A stretch of 16,536 nt of DNA from JBDSTW01 sp039914705 (lineage in GTDB: Bacteria > Pseudomonadota > Gammaproteobacteria > SURF-13). Within the stretch, counting starts at the first letter, position 1, and the number at the start of each line of letters is the position of its first letter. Made by a program: the position numbers and the translations under genes. Of this stretch, positions 7,806 to 15,206 are shown in pieces. The DNA lies in contig JBDSOT010000061.1 in assembly GCA_039914705.1 (NCBI GenBank), positions 1 through 16,536 on the forward strand, written 5' to 3'. The notes under the pieces are model-generated. The model searched no databases. It was given only the letters and a program-made list of their open reading frames with translations, and was not told where the DNA came from.

Positions 7806-8339
7806 TCACGGTAGGGCCATTGATTGTTGCTGAAGCAGGCTGAAGTCGCGCGCCGCATGACAGCCTTGAAGTTGCAAGCGGTGATTGCGCACCAGGCACT
7901 CAACCAGAACCGCCAGATTGCGCCCCGCCAGCACTTGCAGGTTTATTTCAGGAACGTGGGAGTTGAGTACGCTGCGTGTACCCGGCAGGGGATTCGCAAT
8001 GTCGCGCAGCGCTGGCTTATCACTTTGCTTGAGTCGCACAATCAGTTCCAGCGAAGCCTGTGGACAGATTGCCTGGATGCCGAACAGGAGCCTTATATTC
8101 AAGATGCCTAATGCGCGAACCTCCAGGACATCTGTCAACACAGCAGGACAGGTGCCGATTAGCGTGCCCGCGTCAGTCTGCGTAAAGTGCGGTGCGTCAT
8201 CGGCGATGAGGCGATGACCGCGCGAAATAAGTTCCAGCGCCAACTCACCTTTGCCCGAACCGCTGGCACCGCTGAGCAATACGCCGAGGCCTGCGATTTC
8301 CATAAATACGCCATGTAACGTGATGCTCAGGGGTGACAT
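7806..8339 (-). CDS. hprK: HPr kinase/phosphorylase, C-terminal domain only, with altered motifs
   Basis: The family-like region begins at MSPLSITLHGVFMEIAG, from an ATG at 8339, seven bases after the ptsN stop. This gives 177 residues, whereas HprK of most Beta- and Gammaproteobacteria has roughly 310. The whole N-terminal domain is absent, as in the short alphaproteobacterial forms. Recognisable blocks are the P-loop GASGSGKGE (24-32), RGHRLIADD (40-48), the signature EVRALGILN (73-81) and AGRNLAVLVE (138-147). Two changes are notable. The residue after the P-loop lysine is Gly31 where Ser/Thr normally binds Mg2+, and the signature has Ala where Gly is usual (EVRG). HprK phosphorylates Ser46 of HPr using ATP or PPi and reverses this with Pi. 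The conserved D47-D48 pair is kept. The protein may be active, impaired or repurposed. It sits between ptsN and rapZ, the normal hprK position. Confidence 0.85.
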   Translation of the reverse strand: MSPLSITLHGVFMEIAGLGVLLSGASGSGKGELALELISRGHRLIADDAPHFTQTDAGTLIGTCPAVLTDVLEVRALGILNIRLLFGIQAICPQASLELIVRLKQSDKPALRDIANPLPGTRSVLNSHVPEINLQVLAGRNLAVLVECLVRNHRLQLQGCHAARDFSLLQQQSMALP

Positions 8340-8346
8340 GGAAAGT

Positions 8347-8808
8347 TCAGCTGTGCGCCTGCCAGTGCGTGAGCAGGTCGAACAGGGCGTCACCGGATTC
8401 GGCCATGCGCAATTGCTCGCGTAATTGCTTGTCGCTGAACATCTGCGCCAGGGTGGCAAGGATTTGCAAATGTTCATCAGTGGATTGTTCGGGCACCAGT
8501 AAGGCAAACAGCAGATCAACCGGTTGCCGGTCGTTGGCGTCGAAGTCGACACCACTTTCTAATTGCACAAAAGCGCCGAGCGGGCGGTCAAGATTCTTCA
8601 AACGGCCATGCGGCAATGCCAGGCCTCGTCCCAGGCCCGTACCGCCCAGGCGCTCACGCGCCAGCAGGCTTTCAAAGACATTTTTCTGTGTCAGTTGAGG
8701 TTGGGCATTCACAATCATGTTGCTTAACAGTTCCAGTACACGCTTGCGGCTGCTGGCCTTGATGCCGTATCCAACGCGCTCAGGTGTAATGAGGTCGGCT
8801 ATGTTCAT
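8347..8808 (-). CDS. ptsN: Nitrogen regulatory EIIA protein PtsN
   Basis: The 153-residue protein is a fructose/mannitol-type EIIA domain of normal PtsN length. The phosphorylated histidine is His67 in the motif GLGRGLALPHGRL; the block QPVDLLFALLVPEQSTDEHL (94-113) is also typical. PtsN ends the nitrogen PTS phosphorelay (EI-Ntr, NPr, PtsN). In other Proteobacteria its unphosphorylated form controls potassium uptake, phosphate sensing and other targets. Here it lies 50 bases after hpf and seven bases before hprK, in the rpoN operon. I see no strong ribosome-binding site ahead of the ATG. Confidence 0.96.
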   Translation of the reverse strand: MNIADLITPERVGYGIKASSRKRVLELLSNMIVNAQPQLTQKNVFESLLARERLGGTGLGRGLALPHGRLKNLDRPLGAFVQLESGVDFDANDRQPVDLLFALLVPEQSTDEHLQILATLAQMFSDKQLREQLRMAESGDALFDLLTHWQAHS

Positions 8809-8858
8809 AAAAGACTTGGCGCATCCTGGTTTAAATAAACGCCAGGCCGATAGGGAAG

Positions 8859-9185
8859 CTAGTCATGCTTTTGGACTTTTAAGGCGCCGTTGGCGCGGTG
8901 ATGGTCGGTAATTTTTTCCTTATGCTTTTTGATCTGGCGATCAAGTTTGTCACTGAGCGCATCAATGGCGGCGTACAAATCCTGATCCTCGGCGTCTGCG
9001 AACAGACTGCCGCCGCTGATGTTAATGGTGGCCTCGGCCTTTTGACGTAACTTTTCCACACTCAGGGTCACGCGCACGTCGGTGAGATGATCGAAGTGGC
9101 GCTCCAGGCGATCAAACTTGTTCAGCACATAAGCGCGCAGGGCCGGAGTGATTTCGACATGATGGCCGTTGAGGTTGATTTGCAT
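8859..9185 (-). CDS. hpf: Ribosome hibernation promoting factor, short form
   Basis: The start is the ATG at 9185, preceded six bases upstream by GGAG; the open frame further upstream overlaps rpoN and is not used. The protein has 108 residues and covers only the ribosome-binding domain (MQINLNGHHVEITPALR, then SVEKLRQKAEATI and LYAAIDALSDKLDRQI), so it is the short HPF and not the long, dimerising form. It binds the 30S decoding centre in slow growth and promotes 100S ribosome dimers together with other factors. The tail is rich in Lys and His. It starts 16 bases after the rpoN stop, its usual place in Proteobacteria, which links stationary-phase ribosome storage to the sigma-54 operon. Confidence 0.95.
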   Translation of the reverse strand: MQINLNGHHVEITPALRAYVLNKFDRLERHFDHLTDVRVTLSVEKLRQKAEATINISGGSLFADAEDQDLYAAIDALSDKLDRQIKKHKEKITDHHRANGALKVQKHD

Positions 9186-9201
9186 AGATGCTCCTTGATG
9201 C

Positions 9202-10704
9202 CTACGACAGGCGTTTTCGTTCGTTGGATGGCGGTATCGCCAGTGATTCCCGGTACTTTGCGACGGTACGACGTGCAACATTGATGCCTTCTTTCAATAA
9301 GATGCTGGCTATTTTACTGTCACTTAAGGGCTTTGATGCCCCTTCGTTTGACACCAGTTTTTTAATCAGCGCGCGAATGGCGGTAGCCGAGCATTCACCG
9401 CCGATAGTGGTGTTTACGTGGCTGGAGAAAAAGTATTTTAATTCGAAGATGCCGCGCGGTGTGTGCATGAATTTTTGTGTGGTCACACGTGAAATCGTGG
9501 ATTCGTGCATGCTGACTGCCTCGGCGACATCGTGTAGCACCATGGCCTTCATGGCCTCTTCGCCGTGCTCCAGAAAATTGCGCTGACGTTGCACGATGCA
9601 GGTGGCGACTTTGAGCAGGGTTTCGTTGCGACTGCGCAGACTTTTGATGAACCAGCGCGCTTCTTGAAGATGATTTTTCAGATAATTATTATCGGTGCTG
9701 CTGTCGGCGCGCCGGATCAGGCTGGCATATTCAGCGTTAATACGCACGCGTGGCGCGGCCTCTGGATTTAATTCCACCAGCCAGGCACCTTTGTATTTTT
9801 TAACATAAACGTCGGGGATGACATATTGAGGGCGTGAATCGGTTATCTGGCCGCCGGGGCGCGGGTTAAGTGTTTGAATAAGTTCGACGGCGGCACCCAG
9901 TTCGATCTCCGGCAATTTCATCTGGCGCATCAGTTGCGTGTAGTCGTGATTAGCCAGCAGATTCAGATGGTTTTTTACCAGAAGTTTGGCTGCGGCCATG
10001 CCAGGGGCCAGTTGATCGCAGTGTTGTAGTTGAATCAGAAGGCACTCGGACAAGTCGCGCGCCGCCACACCCGGCGGGCCGAAATTCTGAATGCGATGCA
10101 GCACGGCCTCAACCTCGTCAAGTTTAATATCGTACTCAGACAGGCCATCGCTATATTTATCCAGTTCACCCTGAATGCCGGCGAGGATGTCTTCCAGCGT
10201 TTCGCTCAGATAACCATCGTCCTGTACCGAGTCAATAATCGCCAGGGCAATAACACGATCAGTATCGGAAAACGGCGTCAGGCGCATCTGCCAGAGGAGA
10301 TGATCGCGCAGGCTTTCCGTGTCGCTGCTCTGGTTTTCATATTCGCCGGCCGACTGATCGGAGTTCTGAGTGTGCGGCGAGGCGCTGTCGTAAACGTCAT
10401 CCCAGACACTATCGACTTCAAATGCCTCGGCGTCCATGCCGCTGACCTCGGGTTCGGAACTCTGGGGCGGCGATTCGCTGACGTGAGCGTCGTCATAGGA
10501 AGTGGTTTCGGGTTGCTCGGATGCGCCGCCCGCGACGTAGCTGGCTTCTTCATCGGCAAGTTCGAGCATCAGATTGGAATCCAGCACCTGCTGAACCTCT
10601 AACTGAAGTTCAGTGGTGGACAATTGCAATAGACGAATCGCCTGTTGCAATTGCGGCGTCATTGTCAAATGCTGACCGAGCCGGAGTTGGATGGTTTGTT
10701 TCAT
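9202..10704 (-). CDS. rpoN: RNA polymerase sigma-54 factor RpoN
   Basis: The 500-residue protein has the full sigma-54 layout. Region I is Gln- and Leu-rich (LGQHLTMTPQLQQAIRLLQ, 9-27) and is the part contacted by activator ATPases. Region II is a long acidic linker (about 50-130). Region III begins at about residue 130 and holds the core-binding domain, a helix-turn-helix (near 380-405) and the RpoN box ARRTVAKYRE (477-486), which recognises the -24 promoter element. RpoN directs transcription of nitrogen, motility and other genes with enhancer-binding proteins. It probably has its own promoter, 150 bases upstream, and heads an operon down to ptsH. Its leader is about 145 bases long and forms a hairpin. 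Confidence 0.98.
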   Translation of the reverse strand: MKQTIQLRLGQHLTMTPQLQQAIRLLQLSTTELQLEVQQVLDSNLMLELADEEASYVAGGASEQPETTSYDDAHVSESPPQSSEPEVSGMDAEAFEVDSVWDDVYDSASPHTQNSDQSAGEYENQSSDTESLRDHLLWQMRLTPFSDTDRVIALAIIDSVQDDGYLSETLEDILAGIQGELDKYSDGLSEYDIKLDEVEAVLHRIQNFGPPGVAARDLSECLLIQLQHCDQLAPGMAAAKLLVKNHLNLLANHDYTQLMRQMKLPEIELGAAVELIQTLNPRPGGQITDSRPQYVIPDVYVKKYKGAWLVELNPEAAPRVRINAEYASLIRRADSSTDNNYLKNHLQEARWFIKSLRSRNETLLKVATCIVQRQRNFLEHGEEAMKAMVLHDVAEAVSMHESTISRVTTQKFMHTPRGIFELKYFFSSHVNTTIGGECSATAIRALIKKLVSNEGASKPLSDSKIASILLKEGINVARRTVAKYRESLAIPPSNERKRLS

Positions 10705-10793
10705 GTTTGTAACGCTTGTCCGCTTGTGCTTGAAGAGCTTTATTTTCTAGTGTGCCATTTCACCAGCGGCTAATCTTTTTCTGGGTAACCCAA

Positions 10794-10815
10794 GGGCTAT
10801 TACCGTAAATAACCC
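10794..10815 (-). promoter_or_regulatory. Hairpin in the rpoN leader
   Basis: On the minus strand GGGTTATT pairs with AATAGCCC around a six-base loop, eight pairs with one G-T wobble. It lies about 90 bases upstream of the rpoN ATG and downstream of the predicted promoter, so it would be part of the transcript. No T-run follows it, so it is probably not a terminator. Confidence 0.4.
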
Positions 10816-10854
10816 TTATTCGCCGCGCCGGAAATGCCAGTGTTAATAGTTACA

Positions 10855-10884
10855 GTTATAACTTATTGGAAACTTTACGATCAA
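10855..10884 (-). promoter_or_regulatory. Candidate sigma-70 promoter for rpoN
   Basis: On the minus strand a -35 box TTGATC (10879-10884) and a -10 box TATAAC (10855-10860, one mismatch to consensus) are 18 bases apart. The transcript would begin near 10848, leaving a leader of about 145 bases before rpoN. The surrounding DNA is AT-rich compared with the neighbouring genes. Confidence 0.5.
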
Positions 10885-11024
10885 GCCCCAAATAATGTTC
10901 GCAATATGACGCTCAGGCATTTTAGCGTAATTTTTGGCGCAAGGCAGTATGTGTCGAGGCTCGCGTTACCCTGAAAATTGCCGCTGTGTTTGATTGTAGA
11001 CCTGAAAGTGAAATATGTGGGGGT

Positions 11025-11747
11025 TTAAAGTTGAAAGTGTTCGCCCAGATAGACTTCTTTGACCTGCTGATCAAGGAGGATGTCGCTGGGGGTTCCGCTG
11101 GCAATTAACGAACCCGCGTTCATTATGTACGCGCGATCACAAATGCCCAATGTCTCGCGCACTCTATGATCGGTGATAAGCACGCCGATGCCGCGTCCGC
11201 GCAGGTGTTTGATAATGGACTGAATGTCCAGCACCGAGATGGGATCGACACCGGCAAAGGGTTCATCAAGCAGGATAAAACGCGGATCGGTGGCCAGCGC
11301 GCGCGCGATCTCTACGCGTCGACGTTCGCCTCCCGACAGGCTGATGCCCATGCTTTCCCGCAGGTGACGCAGGTGAAATTCATGCAGCAGGCCTTCCAGA
11401 ATATCTCGCTGTTGCGTATGGCTGAGCTTGCGTGTTTGCAGTATTGCGAGAATGTTATCGACTACGGAGAGCTTGCGAAATACCGAGGGTTCTTGCGGCA
11501 AATATCCTATACCCATGCGCGCACGTGCGTGCATCGGAGCAGCGGTAATATTGCGCCCGTCTAGCCTGATTGACCCACGTTCACAGGGCGTCAGCCCGAC
11601 AATCATATAAAAGCAGGTGGTCTTACCCGCGCCGTTGGGACCGAGCAGGCCGACGATTTCACCGCTCTGAACCTCGATAGAGACATCTTTGACAACATCG
11701 CGGGATTTGTAGCGTTTACCGAGGTTTTCCGCCGTCAAGCGGCTCAT
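11025..11747 (-). CDS. lptB: LPS export ABC transporter ATPase LptB
   Basis: The 240-residue protein has Walker A GPNGAGKTT (36-44), Q-loop Q85 (YLPQEPSVFRKLSV, diagnostic of LptB), the signature LSGGERRRVE (137-146), Walker B ILLDEPFAGVDP (158-169) and H-loop H194 (TDH). The length matches the family (about 241). Two copies power the inner-membrane LptB2FGC complex, which pulls lipopolysaccharide out of the inner membrane and pushes it along the LptA bridge. lptF and lptG are not in the window, as is usual. It starts 10 bases after the lptA stop and is the last gene of the kds-lpt block. Confidence 0.97.
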   Translation of the reverse strand: MSRLTAENLGKRYKSRDVVKDVSIEVQSGEIVGLLGPNGAGKTTCFYMIVGLTPCERGSIRLDGRNITAAPMHARARMGIGYLPQEPSVFRKLSVVDNILAILQTRKLSHTQQRDILEGLLHEFHLRHLRESMGISLSGGERRRVEIARALATDPRFILLDEPFAGVDPISVLDIQSIIKHLRGRGIGVLITDHRVRETLGICDRAYIMNAGSLIASGTPSDILLDQQVKEVYLGEHFQL

Positions 11748-11757
11748 GCGTTATGAC

Positions 11758-12336
11758 TCACGGTTGTACAGGTGCAGGGTTAGACGGTGCCGGAGATTCC
11801 CCCGCCGGAACGGTTGGCGTCACAGCCTTGCTGCGCGGTTGTATGATGACACGTACGCGCTCGCCGCCGCCCGCTCCTTTGGTTGCCTTGCCAAGGTCGG
11901 CCTTGATGTCATAGTCAATGCGATTGCCGCTGATCTTGTCGCCACCCTGCCAGAGGTGCGCGTCACCTAGCAGGATAAGTTTTTCCTCACCAACGAGATA
12001 TTCCATGTTGCTGGACTGCGCGCGCATGTCTTCGTTCTTGTTTTCAGGCCGCTGCTGAAAGTGCGCGGGCTTACCCTCGGCCGTAACCTTCTCCAGGCTG
12101 CGCTCCGGGCTGTGAACCGTAACCGTATCGCCGGTGAGGCGAATACTGCCCTGAGTCACGATCACATTACCTCGATAAATAGTTGTACCCGCCTTGTCGT
12201 CAATGTCGGCGGTGTCGGCCTCGATATTGATGGGCTGATTTTGATCCGCGCTCAGCGCCAGGATCGGTAATGGTAATCCCAGGCAGGCAATCAGCAGAAC
12301 TGATTTAGTGTTTCGCGGTGTTAGCTGTAGGCGCAT
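11758..12336 (-). CDS. lptA: LPS periplasmic bridge protein LptA
   Basis: The start is the ATG at 12336 (MRLQLTPRN), which has GAGGAG just upstream and opens a classic signal peptide: a basic N-terminus, then a hydrophobic core (SVLLIACLGLPLPILALS), with likely cleavage near ALS-ADQ (about residues 31-33). The mature part is an OstA/LptA beta-jellyroll domain: INIEADTADIDDKAGTTIYR, GNVIVTQGSIRLTGD and LLGDAHLWQGGDKISG are family blocks. LptA oligomers carry LPS across the periplasm from LptC to LptD. The total is 192 residues, ending in a Pro/Ala-rich low-complexity tail (about the last 20 residues). The gene overlaps the end of lptC by 32 bases, a usual arrangement in this cluster. Confidence 0.95.
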   Translation of the reverse strand: MRLQLTPRNTKSVLLIACLGLPLPILALSADQNQPINIEADTADIDDKAGTTIYRGNVIVTQGSIRLTGDTVTVHSPERSLEKVTAEGKPAHFQQRPENKNEDMRAQSSNMEYLVGEEKLILLGDAHLWQGGDKISGNRIDYDIKADLGKATKGAGGGERVRVIIQPRSKAVTPTVPAGESPAPSNPAPVQP

Positions 12337-12901
12337 AGACTCCTCGTACTTTTGAAAGTAATTGTAACCGGCCTTCCTTGAGCTGAGCGCGCATGCCTGT
12401 GGCATGGGTAACGGAGGTCTGGCTGGTAATGGTTACCGGCCGGTCGGTGGCGGCGGTTTGTTCCGTTGTCTGTACCCGCAGATCCTGCGTGACCATACGT
12501 AGTCGGCGTGCAGCCGGCGTTTGGGGATTTTCGATCAGGACATCGCCGCGCAACTCCATGACATCACGCTTCCCGGATACCCAGCCGCGCGCCCCATAAA
12601 TTTCCCAGGGTGCCTCATCGGTGCGGAATAGGGTGATGTGCGGTTTGGTAAATTCGGTGCTGTCATCATCCGGGTAGTGGGCCATAAATGCGGATTGCAG
12701 TCGTTGCCGGGGTTTGCCGGTCTCATCCATTGAATCAATTGTAAAATTTTCCATTGTATAGTCCGGCTGGTGAGTTTTACGGGCCGAAGCAACGCGGGCA
12801 TCATTCAGATTCAGCAGCCATTGTGTCATGCCCGCCAGCAGCAACAGCACGAGCAGAACAGCTAACATGCGGCGGTCGAATATCCGGCGTGCGTCGCGCA
12901 C
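12305..12901 (-). CDS. lptC: LPS export protein LptC
   Basis: The 198-residue protein has one N-terminal membrane helix (about residues 12-30, LAVLLVLLLLAGMTQWLLN) followed by a periplasmic domain with the LptC blocks YTMENFTIDSMDETGKPRQR (48-67) and WEIYGARGWVSGKRDVMELR. It takes LPS from LptB2FG and hands it to LptA. The start is a GTG that shares its G with the TAG stop of kdsC (TAGTG), so translation of the two genes is tightly coupled. The lptA start lies inside its 3' end. Confidence 0.94.
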   Translation of the reverse strand: MRDARRIFDRRMLAVLLVLLLLAGMTQWLLNLNDARVASARKTHQPDYTMENFTIDSMDETGKPRQRLQSAFMAHYPDDDSTEFTKPHITLFRTDEAPWEIYGARGWVSGKRDVMELRGDVLIENPQTPAARRLRMVTQDLRVQTTEQTAATDRPVTITSQTSVTHATGMRAQLKEGRLQLLSKVRGVYAPTANTAKH

Positions 12902-13428
12902 TATAATAAATATTTTTCCAGCTGCGTCTCCAGCACTCCGCGCGCCTCCATGAGCAATTCGCAGACATCACGTGCCGCGCCGCGCCCGCCGGCATTCTGC
13001 GTTTGCCAGTGCGCGTGTTTTTTTACCAGCGGATGCGCGTCCTGGACGGCGATGGCGAGTCCTACGCGGCGCATGATAGGCAGATCCACGACATCATCGC
13101 CGACGTAAGCAACTTCATCGGCCTGCACACCCAGTTGCTCGATCAGAGTTTTGAAGACGGGCAATTTTTCCAGTTGACCCTGGTAGACATGTTCGATGCC
13201 AAGGCTCGCCATGCGGTGCTTCACCACACCTGAGGTGCGGCCGGTAATCACAGCGATAGTTACAGGTATGTGTTGCATGAGCATCTTCATGCCGTGTCCG
13301 TCGCGCGAGTTGAAGGCCTTATACTCCTCGCCCCCATCGCCCAGAAACAGGCTGCCATCGGTGAGCACGCCATCCACATCGAATATCAGCAGCTTGATGC
13401 GGGCCGCCCGGTCAAGGATGTCTTGCAT
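12901..13428 (-). CDS. kdsC: 3-deoxy-D-manno-octulosonate-8-phosphate phosphatase KdsC
   Basis: This is a 175-residue C0-type HAD phosphatase. Motif I is FDVDGVLTDG with the nucleophile D17 and acid/base D19; motif II lies in AVITGRTS (58-65); motif IV is YVGDDVVDLPIM. The C-terminal GGRGAARDVCELLM block is typical of KdsC and closes the active site of the tetramer. The enzyme removes phosphate from Kdo-8-P to give Kdo, the inner-core LPS sugar. It lies 48 bases downstream of kdsD, which acts earlier in the same pathway. Confidence 0.96.
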   Translation of the reverse strand: MQDILDRAARIKLLIFDVDGVLTDGSLFLGDGGEEYKAFNSRDGHGMKMLMQHIPVTIAVITGRTSGVVKHRMASLGIEHVYQGQLEKLPVFKTLIEQLGVQADEVAYVGDDVVDLPIMRRVGLAIAVQDAHPLVKKHAHWQTQNAGGRGAARDVCELLMEARGVLETQLEKYLL

Positions 13429-13476
13429 GCGAGTCTTTATTTGTATCTTGTACCTTTTCCAGGGCCTGCGCTTTCA

Positions 13477-14499
13477 TCAAACAATACCCGCGCGCAGCAG
13501 GTCGTGCATATTGAGCGTGCCCAGTAATTTTTGCTGATCATCGATAATCGGCAGGGCATTGATCTTGTATTGCTGCATAAGTTGCAGGGCCTCGGCGGCA
13601 AGGCTGCCGGGCTTGGCGGTTTTAAAGTCGCGCGTCATAAGTTCGCTAATCAGTACGCTATGCACATCAATTTCCCTATCCAGGGCGCGGCGCAAATCGC
13701 CGTCGGTAAAGATGCCCACAATATGCTGGTCGGCATCTAAGATCGAGGTCATGCCCAGGCCTTTTTTCGTCATCTCCATAAGCGCTGTGCTGAGGCGAAC
13801 ATTTTCGGTAACCTGTGGAATTGCCGCGCCGGTGTGCATGACATCGCTGATTAACAATAAGCGCCGACCAAGGCGTCCGCCCGGGTGCGCGCGTGCAAAA
13901 TCTTCCGCAGTAAAGCCGCGTGCCTCCAATAAAGCAATCGCCAGGGCATCGCCCATGGCTAGCGTCGCGGTGGAGCTGGAGGTGGGCGCGAGGCCCAGCG
14001 GACAGGCCTCTTCAGCCACACTCACATCAATACTCACACTGGCCAGGCGCGCGATGGTCGAGGCCGGGTTTCCGGTTAACGCAACCAGAGGTACACCCAG
14101 GCGTTTGATGAGCGGCAGGATGGTGAGAATCTCCGCAGTCTCACCGGAATTAGACAGGGCGAGCATTACATCATTAGCCATGATCATGCCCAGGTCGCCG
14201 TGGCTGGCCTCGCCAGGGTGAACAAAAAAGGCCGGGCTGCCGGTGCTGGCCAGGGTGGCGGCAATCTTTGCACCGATATGGCCGGATTTGCCCATACCGA
14301 TCACAATAATGCGACCCGCGCAGTTCAACATATAATGACAGGCCTTGACGAAATCGTCCCCCATGCGTGCCGCCAAGGCCGCAACGGCGCGCGCCTCGGT
14401 CTCGATGACGGCCTGCCCGGTTGTTAGCAGGCTGGTGTCGGATAGCATGGGGCGATCATTACCGGCGTGACGGATCAGGGACTTGGGAAGCTGGTTCAT
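13477..14499 (-). CDS. kdsD: D-arabinose 5-phosphate isomerase KdsD
   Basis: The 340-residue protein has a SIS sugar-isomerase domain (about 50-195; blocks GMGKSGHIGAKIAATLASTG, HPGEASHGDLGM, SNSGETAEI and CPLGLAPTSSSTATLAMGDA) and two CBS domains (about 220-340; FTDGDLRRALD and the terminal MHDLLRAGIV). It converts ribulose 5-phosphate to arabinose 5-phosphate, the first dedicated step to Kdo. Two starts are possible: ATG 14499 (340 residues) and ATG 14448 (323 residues, closer to the 328 of E. coli). Neither has a Shine-Dalgarno sequence. A TACAAT box lies so close to the first ATG that the message could be almost leaderless. The gene diverges from the EVE gene and heads the kds-lpt block. 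Confidence 0.96.
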   Translation of the reverse strand: MNQLPKSLIRHAGNDRPMLSDTSLLTTGQAVIETEARAVAALAARMGDDFVKACHYMLNCAGRIIVIGMGKSGHIGAKIAATLASTGSPAFFVHPGEASHGDLGMIMANDVMLALSNSGETAEILTILPLIKRLGVPLVALTGNPASTIARLASVSIDVSVAEEACPLGLAPTSSSTATLAMGDALAIALLEARGFTAEDFARAHPGGRLGRRLLLISDVMHTGAAIPQVTENVRLSTALMEMTKKGLGMTSILDADQHIVGIFTDGDLRRALDREIDVHSVLISELMTRDFKTAKPGSLAAEALQLMQQYKINALPIIDDQQKLLGTLNMHDLLRAGIV

Positions 14500-14604
14500 G
14501 GCGATATTGTAACCAAGTGGCTGGATTAAGAAAGCTCTGAATAATCAGGAGTGGCTTGGTTTGAAGATTTTTCCTTTGACATCGCTCAGGATAAATTCCG
14601 TCAA

Positions 14605-14655
14605 GATGCAGCATTCAGTAACCGGCGCATATGCAATCGGATCCTTCGCTGCATC
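14605..14655. repeat. Inverted repeat between kdsD and the EVE gene
   Basis: A perfect 8-base pair of arms, GATGCAGC (14605-14612) and GCTGCATC (14648-14655), flanks 35 bases that contain another palindrome, GCATATGC (14627-14634). It lies in the divergent intergenic region and could be an operator or a structured leader. The arms are short, so chance is possible. Confidence 0.3.
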
Positions 14656-14660
14656 GCAGG

Positions 14661-14690
14661 GTGACAATTATCCTATTGAGCGACTACCAT
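14661..14690 (+). promoter_or_regulatory. Candidate promoter for the EVE gene
   Basis: GTGACA (14661-14666, one mismatch to the -35 consensus) and TACCAT (14685-14690, two mismatches to the -10 consensus) are 18 bases apart. The start codon at 14744 is 53 bases downstream. A TTGACA at 14576 has no matching -10 box. Confidence 0.3.
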
Positions 14691-14743
14691 AAATCACCGT
14701 AGCGGCGGCGTCAGCAATTTTAATTTAGCGGAAAGAAAGATAG

Positions 14744-15202
14744 ATGAATTACTGGGTAATGAAATCGGAACCCGAGGTGTTTGGGATAGCGCATCTCAAG
14801 GCCAGGCCAAAACGCACTGAACCGTGGGACGGGGTGCGCAATTATCAGGCGCGCAATATGATGCGTGACCAAATGCGCCTCGGCGATCAGGCATTTTTTT
14901 ATCATTCCAGTTGTGCTATCCCGGGGATTGTGGGGATTATGGAGATTGTGCGGGAAGGCTATCCGGATGACACCGCGTTAGATAGCAGCGACGAACACTT
15001 CGACCCCAAGAGCAATCCGCAAAAACCGCTCTGGTATCGTGTTGATGTGCGCTATGTACGCAGCCTCAAGCGCATCATCAGTTTGACCGAGCTGAAACAG
15101 TATAAAGAGTTGCAAGATATGCCATTGGTACAACGCGGCACTCGTTTGTCCATTATGCCGGTGAGTGCGGCGCAATGGCGCTTTATCCTTGCGCTGGAGT
15201 AG
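14744..15202 (+). CDS. EVE domain-containing protein
   Basis: The 152-residue protein is a complete single EVE domain, the usual length. Family blocks are MNYWVMKSEPEVFGI (1-15), TEPWDGVRNYQARNMMRDQM (25-44), LGDQAFFYHSSC (46-57), PGIVGIMEIVREGYPD (60-75) and WYRVDVRYVRSLKRIISL (97-114). EVE belongs to the PUA superfamily, and related domains (YTH, ASCH) bind modified bases in RNA or DNA; bacterial EVE proteins are thought to recognise modified nucleobases, but the function of this stand-alone form is unknown. A GGAAAG sequence about eight bases upstream serves as ribosome-binding site. It is the only gene on the plus strand here. In many gammaproteobacteria it lies near zapA and the 6S RNA gene, neither of which I see here. 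Confidence 0.93.
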   Translation: MNYWVMKSEPEVFGIAHLKARPKRTEPWDGVRNYQARNMMRDQMRLGDQAFFYHSSCAIPGIVGIMEIVREGYPDDTALDSSDEHFDPKSNPQKPLWYRVDVRYVRSLKRIISLTELKQYKELQDMPLVQRGTRLSIMPVSAAQWRFILALE

Positions 15203-15206
15203 CAGC

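Larger units (their letters stand above)
10705..11024. other. 320-base gap between lptB and rpoN
   Basis: No coding frame here looks real. The gap is longer than the other spaces within the cluster. It holds a good sigma-70 promoter candidate (10855-10884) and a leader hairpin (10794-10815), both described separately. I see no T-rich terminator after lptB, so transcription from the kds-lpt genes may also reach rpoN. Confidence 0.6.

Noticed and set aside
8340..8555. Upstream extension of the hprK frame to 8555 as a possible N-terminal domain
   Set aside because: It overlaps ptsN in another frame, its sequence is Cys-, Pro- and Ser-rich and does not resemble an HprK N-terminal domain.
10030..10602. 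Plus-strand open frame of 190 codons opposite rpoN
   Set aside because: It is fully antisense to rpoN region II and III, and I recognise no domain in it.
10740..10760. TGGCAC on the minus strand (10752-10757) as the -24 element of a sigma-54 promoter for rpoN autoregulation
   Set aside because: The matching -12 element (TTGC) is absent; the sequence at that spacing is AAAA.
13559..14221. Plus-strand open frame of 220 codons opposite kdsD
   Set aside because: Its sequence is low in complexity and rich in Arg, Ala and Ser, has no recognisable family, and is fully covered by kdsD on the other strand.
14536..14546. Copy of CTCTGAATAAT that also occurs in the palindrome at 6042
   Set aside because: An 11-base match between two sites is expected by chance in a window of this size, and the second site has no matching right arm.
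14500..14743. 6S RNA gene next to the EVE gene, as in many gammaproteobacteria
   Set aside because: The region lacks a long closing stem and recognisable 6S blocks; only short inverted repeats are present.
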